NCBI GenBank assembly: GCA_964420035.1
Contig: CAYQQR010000030.1
Span: 1 to 49,561 of the forward strand
Direction: 5' to 3'
DNA: 49,561 bases
DNA from: CAYQQR01 sp964420035
Lineage (GTDB): Bacteria > Bacteroidota > Bacteroidia > Bacteroidales > SM23-62
Position numbers and translations under genes: made by a program. The notes under the pieces were generated by a model, which was not told the origin of the DNA, did no database searches, and was given only the letters and a program-made list of their open reading frames with translations. The stretch's first letter is position 1. The number at the start of each line of letters is the position of its first letter. Shown here one piece after another: positions 7,864 through 17,195 of this stretch.

Positions 7864-8952
7864 CAGTTAACTCCGTATTCCATGAGATAGGACTTGATAA
7901 AGGGTTCCAGGTTCCCGTCGAGAATGTCCTCCACATTTCCCGTTTCAGCTTCTGTACGATGATCCTTGACCATCTTATAGGGATGAAGTACATAGCTCCG
8001 TATTTGGGATCCCCATTCAATCTTTTTCTTACTGCCCTCTATCTCCAATTGTTTTTCCTTTCTTTTTCTCAGCTCCAGTTCATAAAGGTTGGATTTCAGG
8101 ATGCGCATTGCATTTTCCTTATTCTTTAACTGGGACCGGGTTTCCTGGTTTTCGATAACCAGGCCGGTGGGATGGTGCCGAAGTCTGACGGCCGTTTCCA
8201 CCTTATTTACATTTTGTCCGCCTGCCCCGCTGGATCGATAGGTTTCCCAGGTTATATCAGCAGGATTGACTTCGATTTGAATGGATTCATCCACAACGGG
8301 TGAAACGAATACAGAGGCAAATGAAGTATGCCTTCTGTGATTGGCGTCAAAGGGAGAAAGTCTGACCAGGCGGTGTACCCCGTTTTCACTTTTTAAGAGG
8401 CCATAGGCATAATCTCCTGTAAATTCAAGGGTTACTGATTTTATGCCGGCTTCATCACCGCTTTGGATATCAATCTCTTTTACCTTATAATTTTCCCGTT
8501 CCCCCCAGCGAATGTACATTCTCATGAGCATCTCGGCCCAATCCTGACTTTCGGTGCCACCTGCTCCCGCATTAATCTTAAGGATGGCCCCCAGAACATC
8601 TTCTTCGCTGCCCAGCATATTCCTGAATTCCAGATCTTCAATCTCCTTAACGGTTTTGTTGTAATGTTGATCCACTTCTTCCTCCGTGGCCTCTCCTTCC
8701 TCCATGAACTCATGGAGCACTTTGAGATCGCTTACCAGGGTTTCGATTTTGTTAAAGGCAGTGGTCCACTGCTTTATCTGGGCGATCTTTTTCAGATGAG
8801 TTTCTGCATCCTTTGGAGAATTCCAGAAATCAGGATCCTGGGACTCCTTTTCTAAGGTCTGCAATTCTTTTTCCTTCCCATCCACGTCAAAGATGCCTCC
8901 TCAGCGACTCCTGCCGCTTTACAAGCTCTCTAATCTGGTCCCGCGTAATCAT
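7863..8952 (-). CDS. prfB: Peptide chain release factor 2, expressed through a programmed +1 frameshift
   Basis: Recognises UGA/UAA stop codons and triggers peptide release. Translation starts at ATG 8952 (MITRDQIRELVKRQESLRRHL, 21 codons), meets an in-frame TGA at 8889-8887, and continues in the +1 frame from GAC at 8888, giving about 362 residues, the usual RF2 length. The SPF tripeptide of RF2 is seen in RLVRLSPFDAN, and the catalytic GGQ in SSGAGGQNVNKVET. A start at the GTG 8885 would lose the conserved N terminus. The frameshift makes RF2 autoregulated by its own level. RecX lies upstream with 50 bp between them. Confidence 0.95.
8886..8901 (-). promoter_or_regulatory. prfB programmed +1 frameshift site
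   Basis: On the minus strand the site reads AGG AGG CAT CTT TGA C. An internal Shine-Dalgarno-like AGGAGG (8901-8896) lies three bases before the slip codon CTT (8892-8890), which is followed by the stop TGA and a C. This is the classic RF2 autoregulatory arrangement (E. coli has AGGGGGTATCTTTGAC). Confidence 0.95.
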
Positions 8953-9002
8953 AATTTTGCCTTATTGCTAATATTAGGGAATGTAAAATTAGGAAAAATT
9001 GT

Positions 9003-9482
9003 TCAGGGGTCTGAATTCTTTTCCATTAGCTCATCGATGAATTTGTAGATAAGATCCGTCTCAAATCCTTTCTGCGCCGCATAGCGAAAGAGCTTGCCCT
9101 TTCTGATAAAAATATTTTTATCCTTGATGGTCTTCAGCTTAGTTTTCAGGTGTTTTTTAAGTTGATCCTTATAGGCCCCGGAGTCAATAGCTTGCAGGCC
9201 CTTCTGGATGGATGCTTCATCCAGTCGTTTTTGCTCCAGTGCTTTGCGTATCTTTATTTTGCCCCATTGATTCAGCAGAAATTTGTCTTTGCTAAAGGTT
9301 TTGGCATAGCGTTCCGGATCGAGAAATTTTTCAGAAAGCAATTCTTTGATTACACTATCCTCCTCTTCTTCAGAGAGTTTGAACTTGTCCAGTTTGTGGC
9401 GGACTTCCCATTCGGTGTGTTCACCCCGGGCACAATAATCCATAGCATAACTCAGGGCCCTGTTTAATTTTTCATTTTTCAT
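9003..9482 (-). CDS. recX: RecX family regulatory protein
   Basis: Modulator of RecA filament activity. 159 residues, made of three repeated three-helix units; recognisable stretches are ALSYAMDYCARGEHTEWEVRHKL, then VIKELLSEKFLDPERYAKTFSKDK and KIRKALEQKRL, and a C-terminal repeat with KLFRYAAQKGFETDLI. The start ATG at 9482 lies one base after the prmC stop, so prmC and recX are clearly coupled. The ribD-prmC-recX neighbourhood is one I recall from many Bacteroidota genomes. No recA is in the window. Confidence 0.88.
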   Translation of the reverse strand: MKNEKLNRALSYAMDYCARGEHTEWEVRHKLDKFKLSEEEEDSVIKELLSEKFLDPERYAKTFSKDKFLLNQWGKIKIRKALEQKRLDEASIQKGLQAIDSGAYKDQLKKHLKTKLKTIKDKNIFIRKGKLFRYAAQKGFETDLIYKFIDELMEKNSDP

Positions 9483-9483
9483 T

Positions 9484-10338
9484 TCATAGCTCTTTCAGGG
9501 CCCGGATCATCCGGTCCTTCCCATGAATATCCTTTTTGACAACAACATCCCTGTATCCAAGGGACCGCCAGAGTGTTTGCAGGTCATCGGCCAGCGGACT
9601 GTGAAATTCTGCCATGAGCAATCCTTTCGGAACCAGTTGCGCCTGCCCGAACTGAGCCAGTGCCCTGAAGAATACAAGGGGGTCGTCATCAGGAACAGCC
9701 AATGCATCTATAGGTTCCTGGTCCCGGACAGGTGGGGATAGTTGTGAGAACTCATTTTCAGGGATATAGGGGGGATTGCTGATGATCATGTCAAACTTTC
9801 CTTTGGGCCAATCCCCTGGCTCAAGAATATTCGATCGGCTTATTTCAATATTGCCTTTAACACGATCAGCGTTCCTTGCTGTAAGTTGAAGCGCAGGTTC
9901 TGAAATATCGGTTGCCAGGATTTTTGCTTCCGGTGACATTTTCTTCAGCGACAGGGCAATACATCCACTCCCGGTTCCAATATCGACAATTACAGGATCG
10001 TTTTTGCTTAAAGATCCTGCTGCCCATAAAACCAATTCTTCCGTTTCGGGTCTGGGGATCAAAACGCCTTCTTCGATCTCCAGTTCGATCTCTAAAAAGT
10101 TTGTTTTCCCCAGGATATATTGGACCGGGACGTTCTGAAGCAGTTTTTGAAGTATTTTGTTTATTTGTACTTTGATATCCGGGCCCAGGATAAGGTTTCC
10201 CTGTAGGATCTGTTGGCTTTTGCTCATTCCGGTGCAATGTTCAAACACCATGTAGCCGATTGATTCTGCTTCCCGTGAATCGTATTTATCCGAAAGCTTT
10301 TGGGTAAATATTTTATTGAATTCATGCAAGGTTTCCAT
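9484..10338 (-). CDS. prmC: Release factor glutamine methyltransferase PrmC (HemK)
   Basis: Methylates the glutamine of the GGQ motif in RF1 and RF2, including the product of the nearby prfB. About 284 residues from ATG at 10338 (METLHEFNKIF...), chosen because longer frames run into the divergent ribD. SAM-binding VDIGTGSGCIAL and the catalytic NPPY motif (IISNPPYIPENE, near residue 186) are both present, as is the N-terminal helical domain ending in VPVQYILGKTNFLE. Only 25 bp separate it from the ribD start, so the divergent promoters must extend into coding sequence. Confidence 0.95.
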   Translation of the reverse strand: METLHEFNKIFTQKLSDKYDSREAESIGYMVFEHCTGMSKSQQILQGNLILGPDIKVQINKILQKLLQNVPVQYILGKTNFLEIELEIEEGVLIPRPETEELVLWAAGSLSKNDPVIVDIGTGSGCIALSLKKMSPEAKILATDISEPALQLTARNADRVKGNIEISRSNILEPGDWPKGKFDMIISNPPYIPENEFSQLSPPVRDQEPIDALAVPDDDPLVFFRALAQFGQAQLVPKGLLMAEFHSPLADDLQTLWRSLGYRDVVVKKDIHGKDRMIRALKEL

Positions 10339-10363
10339 CAACAGCGATAATCTGTCTAAAATT

Positions 10364-11446
10364 ATGAAAGACAAGGCAATATTTACAAACTCTGACATTT
10401 TCTTTATGAAAAGATGTCTGGAGCTTGCTGTTATGGGACGGGGGCTCACTGCACCCAATCCCATGGTAGGTTCTGTTATCGTACACGCGGGAAAGATTAT
10501 TGGTGAAGGATATCACCGTGAATATGGGGAAAAACATGCTGAAGTAGCCGCCATAGAATCAGTCGCTGAACCTGAATTATTAAAAGAATCACGCTTATAT
10601 GTTAACCTTGAACCCTGTTCTCATTATGGGAAAACGCCTCCCTGCGCTGATTATATTATCAATAAAAGTATTCCGGAGGTCCATATAGGCACCATCGACA
10701 GCAATCCGCTGGTTGGAGGGAAGGGGATACACCGCATGCAGGAAGCCGGTATCCGTGTGATGACCGGCTTGCTGGAGGAAGAGTCAAGACTCTTGAACTG
10801 CAGGTTTTTTACCTATCACGAGCATAAAAGACCTTATCTGATCCTTAAATGGGCCCAGAGCAAGGATGGTTTTCTGGATGTTCAGCGATCCGCGGAGGAT
10901 CCTGTTGGTCCATTCTGGATAACGGGTAGTTTTGCAAGGCAAATGGTCCATCAATGGCGAAGCGAGGAACAGGCCATCGCTGTAGGTTCCGGAACAGCTC
11001 TTATGGATGATCCGAACTTGAATGTACGACACTGGTATGGCAAGAATCCTTTACGGATATTGATTGACAGGCATGAAAAAGTAGATGATCAATACAAACT
11101 ATTCGATAAAAGCCAGCCTACCCTGGTGTATACCCTGAATAAGACAGGAAAATCAGAAAACCTTGAGTTTGTCGCCTTAAAAACGCCCCGGGACTTCATT
11201 TCCCGCATGCTGGAAGACCTGTACCGGCGTAGTATCCAATCGTTGATAATCGAAGGCGGGTCGGAAATCCTGCGGGCCTTCATCAAGGGTGGACTGTGGG
11301 ATGAAGCCAGGATATTTGTGGGTCATCAGGTTTTTCAGAAAGGCGTTAAAGCACCTGAATTTCCAGGCAAACCATCCGATACCATCCGTTTTGGATCGGA
11401 TTCCCTGATCTGGATCAAAAAGAAAAGGGAAAAAGCAAAGTCTTAA
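10364..11446 (+). CDS. ribD: Bifunctional riboflavin deaminase/reductase RibD
   Basis: Carries out the second and third steps of riboflavin synthesis: deamination of the pyrimidine intermediate, then reduction of the ribosyl group. 360 residues from ATG at 10364; the frame is open further upstream only to a TTG inside prmC. The deaminase zinc site is complete: HAE (His58, Glu60) and PCSHYGKTPPC (Cys85, Cys94). The C-terminal reductase half (RPYLILKWAQSKDG, then VGSGTALMDDPNLNVR and IIEGGSEILRAF) is also typical. No other rib genes are in the window, and I see no FMN riboswitch in the short upstream space. Confidence 0.95.
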   Translation: MKDKAIFTNSDIFFMKRCLELAVMGRGLTAPNPMVGSVIVHAGKIIGEGYHREYGEKHAEVAAIESVAEPELLKESRLYVNLEPCSHYGKTPPCADYIINKSIPEVHIGTIDSNPLVGGKGIHRMQEAGIRVMTGLLEEESRLLNCRFFTYHEHKRPYLILKWAQSKDGFLDVQRSAEDPVGPFWITGSFARQMVHQWRSEEQAIAVGSGTALMDDPNLNVRHWYGKNPLRILIDRHEKVDDQYKLFDKSQPTLVYTLNKTGKSENLEFVALKTPRDFISRMLEDLYRRSIQSLIIEGGSEILRAFIKGGLWDEARIFVGHQVFQKGVKAPEFPGKPSDTIRFGSDSLIWIKKKREKAKS

Positions 11447-11514
11447 GTGTTTGTTAAAATCTGTTGTTTGCCTTGCAATTCCTTATATACTTTAAACTTA
11501 TCATCACAATTGCA

Positions 11515-11522
11515 TATATTTG
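11515..11522 (+). promoter_or_regulatory. -7 promoter box (TATATTTG) upstream of the TPR-caspase gene
   Basis: TATATTTG matches TAnnTTTG and lies in the 157-bp gap between ribD and the TPR-caspase gene. A weak TTTA is found upstream in place of TTTG. The predicted 5' leader is about 75 bases and shows no obvious structure. Confidence 0.4.
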
Positions 11523-11603
11523 TAGCTTAAGGTTTATTTGAAACCATTCTAATCTATTTATCGTAAGAAGAAAAAGGACCTGTTCCATTAAAATATTTGA
11601 AAA

Positions 11604-13952
11604 ATGAAAAAGATCGGTTTGTTATCATTATTACTTGTCCTGCTTGCATCATCTGTAAACGCCCAGAGTGCAAGAAGATACTTCAAAACCGGTGAGGATT
11701 TCATGGAATCCGGGAAGTATGAGGATGCGATAGAACAATTCAACAATGCCCTGAAAGTAAATCCTGATTACAACAAGGCTTTCGAAGCAAGAGCAGTGGC
11801 CTATGAAAAAACAGGTGATCTTGAAAAAGCCATTGAAGATTGGGAAAGGGCGATTGTTTTTGATAATAAAGAGACAGAATATTATTACAACATCGGAAGA
11901 CTCCAGTATGAGCTTGAAAACTATAAAAAATCGGTTTCAAGCCTGGAAAGGGCCATCGACGTAAAAAAAACCAACATGGTCGCTTACCAGTACCTGGTTA
12001 AGTCGCAAATAGAACTGGAAGATTACAATAAAGCACTTGAAAATATCAATACCGCTTTGTTGCTCAAGGAAAACGGAGTGAATTTCTACTTGCGTGGCCT
12101 TATCATGGAGGCCCTGAATGAACCGGAAAATGCCATAAAGGACTTTGAACGGTCCATCCGAAAGAATAAAGCCATGATCGCTTCTCATGTCGCGCTTTCC
12201 AGGTTGAAACTTAATAAAGCGAACCTGCCTGAGGCCCTGGAGCATGCCAATGATGCCCTGGAAGTTGATGCCAACAGCCGCGAGGGTTTATTGCAAAGAT
12301 CCATGGTTTATGTTAAGCTCAGGGATTATCCCAAGGCCATCAATGACATTTCTACTTTGATATTGAACAATCCTGATGATCCCCTTTTATATATTCAGCG
12401 TGGTAAATATTATCAGGAATTCACACAGCATCAGAATGCCATCAACGATTTCAACAGGGCCCTGCTTATTGATGACCAGAATGCCGATGCACTGTATCAG
12501 CGGGCCTGGTCGTACGAGCAGGTAGCCAACTACCAGGCTGCAATAAAAGATTATGAAAAACTGACTTCTCTTTCAGAATATGATATAAAGGCCAGGAAAC
12601 TGCTGGATCAGGCACAGGCCCGGTTGTTCGAGTTGATGCGCGAATCCGATGCTCCGGAAGTGGCCATTCTGGATCCCAAAACAAGGGGAAACCAACAGGT
12701 AGAAATCCCTAAAAGATCCAGCGAGGTCAATATCAAAGGCGTTGTCAAAGATGACAGTGATCTTAAATTTCTGAAGATCAATGACAAAGAAGTACCTTTT
12801 GTCAAGAATGAGAATGGGTTTGAATTTTTGGTAACCATTAGCGTTGCTAATACATCGAATTTTACCCTGGAAGTTGCTGATGTTTACGATAATGTTGAAA
12901 CCATCAATTACAACCTGGTGTTCACTGAAATTGACGCCCCTGATGTAAAAATACTGGCTCCCTATGCTTCGGATGACGGGCAGGTTTATCTCGACAGTAA
13001 TGATCCCCGTCTTTATGTTGAAGGAAAGATTTCTGATGAGAGTTTGATTGAAAGCATCATGATCAACGGGGTTTCTGCCAGTTATATTCCCGATGAGATC
13101 AATCCTGTGTTTTCGGCTACCATTGATATACTGAACAAAAACAGTTTTACGGTTCAGGCTAAGGATATCTATGGTAATGTTACTGAGGCTGAATTCCGCT
13201 TGAACAGGGAAACGGCCGATATGCTGGAAAACAATCCCATGGGTAAAACCTGGGCGGTTTTTATTGAAAATTCCAATTACGAGACCTTTGCCTCCCTGGA
13301 CGGTCCTTCCAAGGATGTCAGCCTGATGAAAGCCGCACTGGCCAATTACCAGATAAATAATATCATTCATAAGAAGGACATGACCAAACAGGATCTGGAA
13401 AAGTTCTTTTCCATTGAGCTTCGCGACCTGATCCGGAGTAACCGGGTGAACAGCATTCTTATCTGGTATGCAGGCCACGGTAAATTCATTAACGAATCCG
13501 GTTACTGGGTCCCGGTGGATGCCAGCCGCGATGATGAATTTACTTATTTCAATATCAACCAGCTAAAAGCATCCCTGCAATCCTATTCCAATTATATTAC
13601 GCATACCCTGGTAATTACCGATGCATGTGAATCGGGACCGAGTTTTTACCAGGCCATGCGTTCGGGGCCAGATGAAAATAAAAGCTGTAATGATTGGCAA
13701 ACCACCCGGTTTAAGTCTTCACAGGTACTCTCCTCTGCAGGTTATGAACTGGCTGTAGATAATTCCCAGTTTACCAGGACCTTTGCAAATTCCCTGGCCA
13801 ATAATCCCGATGCCTGTATTCCAATCGATAAGATTGTCAGCAATGTGACTACGGCTGTGGTAAGAAACAATCAGCAGAAGCCGCAGTTCGGAAAAATCTC
13901 TGGTCTGGAAGATGAAAACGGAACGTTTTTCTTTATATCCAAGGATTATTAA
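11604..13952 (+). CDS. Secreted TPR-repeat protein with C-terminal caspase-like (C14) domain
   Basis: 782 residues. Signal peptide MKKIGLLSLLLVLLASSVNAQ, then about ten TPR repeats (residues ~25-345, e.g. YEDAIEQFNNALKVNPDYNKAF), two beta-sandwich-like repeats (about 365-540, each with 'INDKEVPF' / 'INGVSASY' type turns) and a caspase-fold domain from ~546. The catalytic pair is intact: His625 in WYAGHGK and Cys675 in TDACESG. It is therefore probably an active cysteine peptidase in the periplasm or on the surface. The next gene begins 3 bp after its stop, so they are probably co-expressed. Substrate is unknown. Alternatives such as a pure scaffold are less likely given the intact dyad. Confidence 0.85.
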   Translation: MKKIGLLSLLLVLLASSVNAQSARRYFKTGEDFMESGKYEDAIEQFNNALKVNPDYNKAFEARAVAYEKTGDLEKAIEDWERAIVFDNKETEYYYNIGRLQYELENYKKSVSSLERAIDVKKTNMVAYQYLVKSQIELEDYNKALENINTALLLKENGVNFYLRGLIMEALNEPENAIKDFERSIRKNKAMIASHVALSRLKLNKANLPEALEHANDALEVDANSREGLLQRSMVYVKLRDYPKAINDISTLILNNPDDPLLYIQRGKYYQEFTQHQNAINDFNRALLIDDQNADALYQRAWSYEQVANYQAAIKDYEKLTSLSEYDIKARKLLDQAQARLFELMRESDAPEVAILDPKTRGNQQVEIPKRSSEVNIKGVVKDDSDLKFLKINDKEVPFVKNENGFEFLVTISVANTSNFTLEVADVYDNVETINYNLVFTEIDAPDVKILAPYASDDGQVYLDSNDPRLYVEGKISDESLIESIMINGVSASYIPDEINPVFSATIDILNKNSFTVQAKDIYGNVTEAEFRLNRETADMLENNPMGKTWAVFIENSNYETFASLDGPSKDVSLMKAALANYQINNIIHKKDMTKQDLEKFFSIELRDLIRSNRVNSILIWYAGHGKFINESGYWVPVDASRDDEFTYFNINQLKASLQSYSNYITHTLVITDACESGPSFYQAMRSGPDENKSCNDWQTTRFKSSQVLSSAGYELAVDNSQFTRTFANSLANNPDACIPIDKIVSNVTTAVVRNNQQKPQFGKISGLEDENGTFFFISKDY

Positions 13953-13955
13953 TCA

Positions 13956-16900
13956 ATGCTTGAGCATATTCGGGATATAATTCTTAGAACGCACAATATT
14001 CGCCGGTTCTTTAGCCGGCGAATATTATTTTTTGCACTGTGTTCTTTCAGCTCCTCCTTCCTTTGGGCACAGACCTACTACTTTGATAATTACTCGGTCG
14101 CCGATGGTTTGGCGCAATCCAGTGTGCATGCCATCATTCAGGACCGGAACGATTATATATGGATGGGTACAGAAGGGGGTGTGACCCGCTTTGACGGGGT
14201 CAATTTTGAAAATTATACCACGGAAGACGGTCTGGCCCTTAACGGGGTCCGTGCCCTGTTTGAAGATTCTCATGGTAATATATGGATGGGTCACACAGGC
14301 GGGGGTGTGACCCGTTTTGACGGAAAAATTTTTGAATTATTTCCGCATTCCGATTTTGTACTATTCAAATCAGATGTAACCTCTATTATTGAAGACAAGT
14401 ATGGTTTACTCTGGATCACCACATCGACTTCAGGAACCGTCAGCATCTGGGATCCCAATGCACCGATAGACGATATTCAGTATGAACAGTATTCCGGAAA
14501 GAGGCTCAGCGACCGGGTGTTTTATTCTGTACAAACAAGCGACAGTTCCTTGTATTTCATTACAGATATCGGGATTAAGAAATATGACAGGACGAACAAC
14601 GACTTTGTAAATTTTAACCTGGAAAAACTGCCCATGTATTTTCAGATCACCTCTATGATTGAAGATGCAAAAGGTGATTTGTGGTTCGGAACCTTCAATG
14701 GAGGTTTGTATCATTACGACAGGTCCATGGACCGTGTTTTCATCTTTGATGTACGCGACGGCTTACCTTCAAACTTTATCAGTACCCTGGCCACCGATTC
14801 GAAAGACAATATATGGGTGGGCACCTGGCAAAGAGGCAACTGGACCGGTGGTATCGTCCGGTTTTCGCCCGATGGCAGCATGAAGGCATTTTACCCGGGC
14901 AACGGTCTCCAGGACGGGAAGATACGTGCCATTTTAGAGGATGCGGAAGGGAATATCCTTATCGGTACAAACGAGCACGGTCTTTCCATATTTAAAGGCG
15001 AAGCTTTTATTACCTTCATGGAACAGGATGGACTGATAAACAAACAGGTGTTTTCCGTTATGCAGGATTCAAAAGACCGTTTCTGGTTTGGCACCAACGG
15101 GGGTATTAGTCGCTACAATCCCATGTTACCGGAAGGAGAACAATTCGTGCATTTTACTTCAGAAAACTATACCATCAGTAATCAGATAAGATACCTGGAG
15201 GAAGACCGGCAAGGTCATATATGGGTTGGAACCAATGGGGGCGGAACCTTTGAATATGTCCCGGCCACGGATAAGTTCAGATTCAGTTTTGTTATTAATT
15301 CCTACAACCGCCAGCTGATCACCACGGCTATGGAAATCGACTCTGATAATATCCTCTGGATCGGCACAACGGAAGGATTAACCCGTTATGACATCAACTC
15401 CGGGCAGACCAGTTTTTTGACCCAGGGAGATGGCATCAGCGGTAACGACATTTCCGTGATATACGGCGATTCCAGGGGAAGAGTCTGGGTGGGGGCAAGA
15501 AGTGAGGGATTGGCATGGATAAAAGGAGATGAAATCCGGCGCTTTGAGATAAAAAAGAATTTCACACCTACCAGTCTGGTTGAAGATCATGACGGCCACA
15601 TATGGATTGGCACGGAAGGCCAGGGAATATTGGTTTATGACGGGGACACCGTAATCAACCAGTATACCGTCAGGGATGGTTTGCTGGCCAATCTGATCAC
15701 CCTGATAGAGGTGGATGAGAACAACAATGTTTATATCGGTACCAACAAGGGCCTGAATAAATTGATGCGCGAGGAAGATAAGATATACACCTATACCCAG
15801 AAAAACGGTTTTGTGGGGATAGAAACCAAGAATAACGCTTCATTACTGGATAAAGAAGGCCGTGTATGGTTTGGTACCGTAAATGGTGTTACCCGGTATG
15901 ATCCGGATAAGGTAAAAACCGACCGGGTGGAACCTTTGACCCACATAACCCGCTTGCGGGTTAACCTTGAAGAGAGATCTTTAAAAGAGGGACTTGAACT
16001 GAATTACAAGGAAAACTCAATCATATTTGATTATACCAGTATTTGTTTGACCAACCCGGAAGCGGTTCGATACCGCATCATGCTGGAAGGTGCTGATCAG
16101 GGCTGGCAGCCGGAAACCGACCAGACGACAGCAACCTATCCTGCCCTTCCTCCCAATAAATATGTCTTTAAATTAACCGCACGAAATGCGGAAGGTATGT
16201 GGAACTCGGAACCCATTACTTTTGCTTTCCGTATCAAACCTCCATTTTACCAGACCTGGTGGTTCATCCTTATATGTGTGATAGTCGGAGGCCTTGCCAT
16301 CTTTGCTTACATCAAGATCAGGGAAAGAGCTCTCAGACGGGAAAATAAAATACTGGAGGAAAAGGTCGCGGAGCGAACGGCTGAAGTGGTTGCCCAAAAA
16401 GAAGAATTGGCAGAGAAGAATAAGGATATCACAGACAGTATTCAATATGCCAAGCGGATACAATTTGCCATACTGCCTCCCGACATACCCTTTACGAATA
16501 CCTTTATCCTGTTCAAGCCCAAGGATATTGTGAGTGGAGATTTTTACTGGATACTGAAGGATGATCACATGGAATACATCGCGGCAGTCGATTGCACCGG
16601 TCACGGTGTTCCGGGGGCATTCATGTCGATAATAGGGCATAACTCGCTGAACAAGATCGTTAAGGAATACAATATTCAGGAACCGGGAAAGATTTTGGAA
16701 CACCTCGATTCAGAAGTGGTTAAGACATTGCATTCCCAGGGTGAGGGAGGAGATGTGAAAGACGGTATGGACATGTCACTGATATGTTACAACAGCAAAA
16801 CCAGGGAGCTGCAATATGCAGGCGCCATGAATAATATGTATATGATCCGCAATGGTTATGAACTGGAAGAGGTCAGGGCCGACCGTTTTGCAATTGGTCG

Positions 16901-17186
16901 TGGATCCGTTGTAGAAGATAAAAAATTCTCCACGTACAAGTTCAAGCTACAGGGCAATGAAACCATTTATTTGTTTACCGATGGTTTTGCTGATCAGTTT
17001 GGAGGAGAACTGGGCAAGAAGTTCAAATCCAAACCTTTCAAAGAACTGCTGATGAACATCCAGGATAAGTCAATGGAAGAACAAAGCAGCTTGCTGAATA
17101 CAACTATTGAAGCATGGAGGGGCAATTACGAACAGGTTGACGATATACTGGTTATTGGACGAAGGTTTTCGAGGGGATCTTATTGA
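13956..17186 (+). CDS. Membrane sensor: two-component-regulator beta-propeller, Y_Y_Y domain, SpoIIE/PP2C phosphatase
   Basis: 1076 residues. A signal sequence (to ~WAQ, residue 39) is followed by two seven-bladed Reg_prop propellers, with many repeats of the form 'IWMGTEGGVTRFDG' (about 45-640), a Y_Y_Y domain (~650-755), one membrane helix (~768-790), a coiled coil (EEKVAERTAEVVAQKEELAEKN is split here by its heptads) and a cytoplasmic SpoIIE-type PP2C domain (~845-1075). Metal-binding aspartates are seen in VSGDFYW, AVDCTGHGVPGAF and LFTDGFADQFGG. It resembles hybrid two-component sensors whose kinase was replaced by a Ser/Thr phosphatase. Substrate is unknown; an anti-anti-sigma-like protein would be expected elsewhere. 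The 22-residue n-region is long because the only start is ATG 13956. Confidence 0.88.
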   Translation: MLEHIRDIILRTHNIRRFFSRRILFFALCSFSSSFLWAQTYYFDNYSVADGLAQSSVHAIIQDRNDYIWMGTEGGVTRFDGVNFENYTTEDGLALNGVRALFEDSHGNIWMGHTGGGVTRFDGKIFELFPHSDFVLFKSDVTSIIEDKYGLLWITTSTSGTVSIWDPNAPIDDIQYEQYSGKRLSDRVFYSVQTSDSSLYFITDIGIKKYDRTNNDFVNFNLEKLPMYFQITSMIEDAKGDLWFGTFNGGLYHYDRSMDRVFIFDVRDGLPSNFISTLATDSKDNIWVGTWQRGNWTGGIVRFSPDGSMKAFYPGNGLQDGKIRAILEDAEGNILIGTNEHGLSIFKGEAFITFMEQDGLINKQVFSVMQDSKDRFWFGTNGGISRYNPMLPEGEQFVHFTSENYTISNQIRYLEEDRQGHIWVGTNGGGTFEYVPATDKFRFSFVINSYNRQLITTAMEIDSDNILWIGTTEGLTRYDINSGQTSFLTQGDGISGNDISVIYGDSRGRVWVGARSEGLAWIKGDEIRRFEIKKNFTPTSLVEDHDGHIWIGTEGQGILVYDGDTVINQYTVRDGLLANLITLIEVDENNNVYIGTNKGLNKLMREEDKIYTYTQKNGFVGIETKNNASLLDKEGRVWFGTVNGVTRYDPDKVKTDRVEPLTHITRLRVNLEERSLKEGLELNYKENSIIFDYTSICLTNPEAVRYRIMLEGADQGWQPETDQTTATYPALPPNKYVFKLTARNAEGMWNSEPITFAFRIKPPFYQTWWFILICVIVGGLAIFAYIKIRERALRRENKILEEKVAERTAEVVAQKEELAEKNKDITDSIQYAKRIQFAILPPDIPFTNTFILFKPKDIVSGDFYWILKDDHMEYIAAVDCTGHGVPGAFMSIIGHNSLNKIVKEYNIQEPGKILEHLDSEVVKTLHSQGEGGDVKDGMDMSLICYNSKTRELQYAGAMNNMYMIRNGYELEEVRADRFAIGRGSVVEDKKFSTYKFKLQGNETIYLFTDGFADQFGGELGKKFKSKPFKELLMNIQDKSMEEQSSLLNTTIEAWRGNYEQVDDILVIGRRFSRGSY
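13995..14033 (+). terminator. Terminator-like hairpin inside the start of the propeller gene
   Basis: A perfect 12-bp stem, AATATTCGCCGG (13995-14006) and CCGGCGAATATT (14015-14026), with an 8-nt loop, is followed by A and six T (14028-14033). It lies 43 bp after the TPR-caspase stop and 40 bp into the next coding sequence (codons ~14-26). By sequence it is a strong intrinsic terminator or attenuator. Confidence 0.75.
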
Positions 17187-17195
17187 AATCTACGC

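Noticed and set aside
10316..10363. Earlier TTG start for ribD, and upstream TTG extensions of several other genes
   Set aside because: The TTG codons lie inside neighbouring genes or promoter boxes, while a conserved N terminus begins at an ATG downstream.
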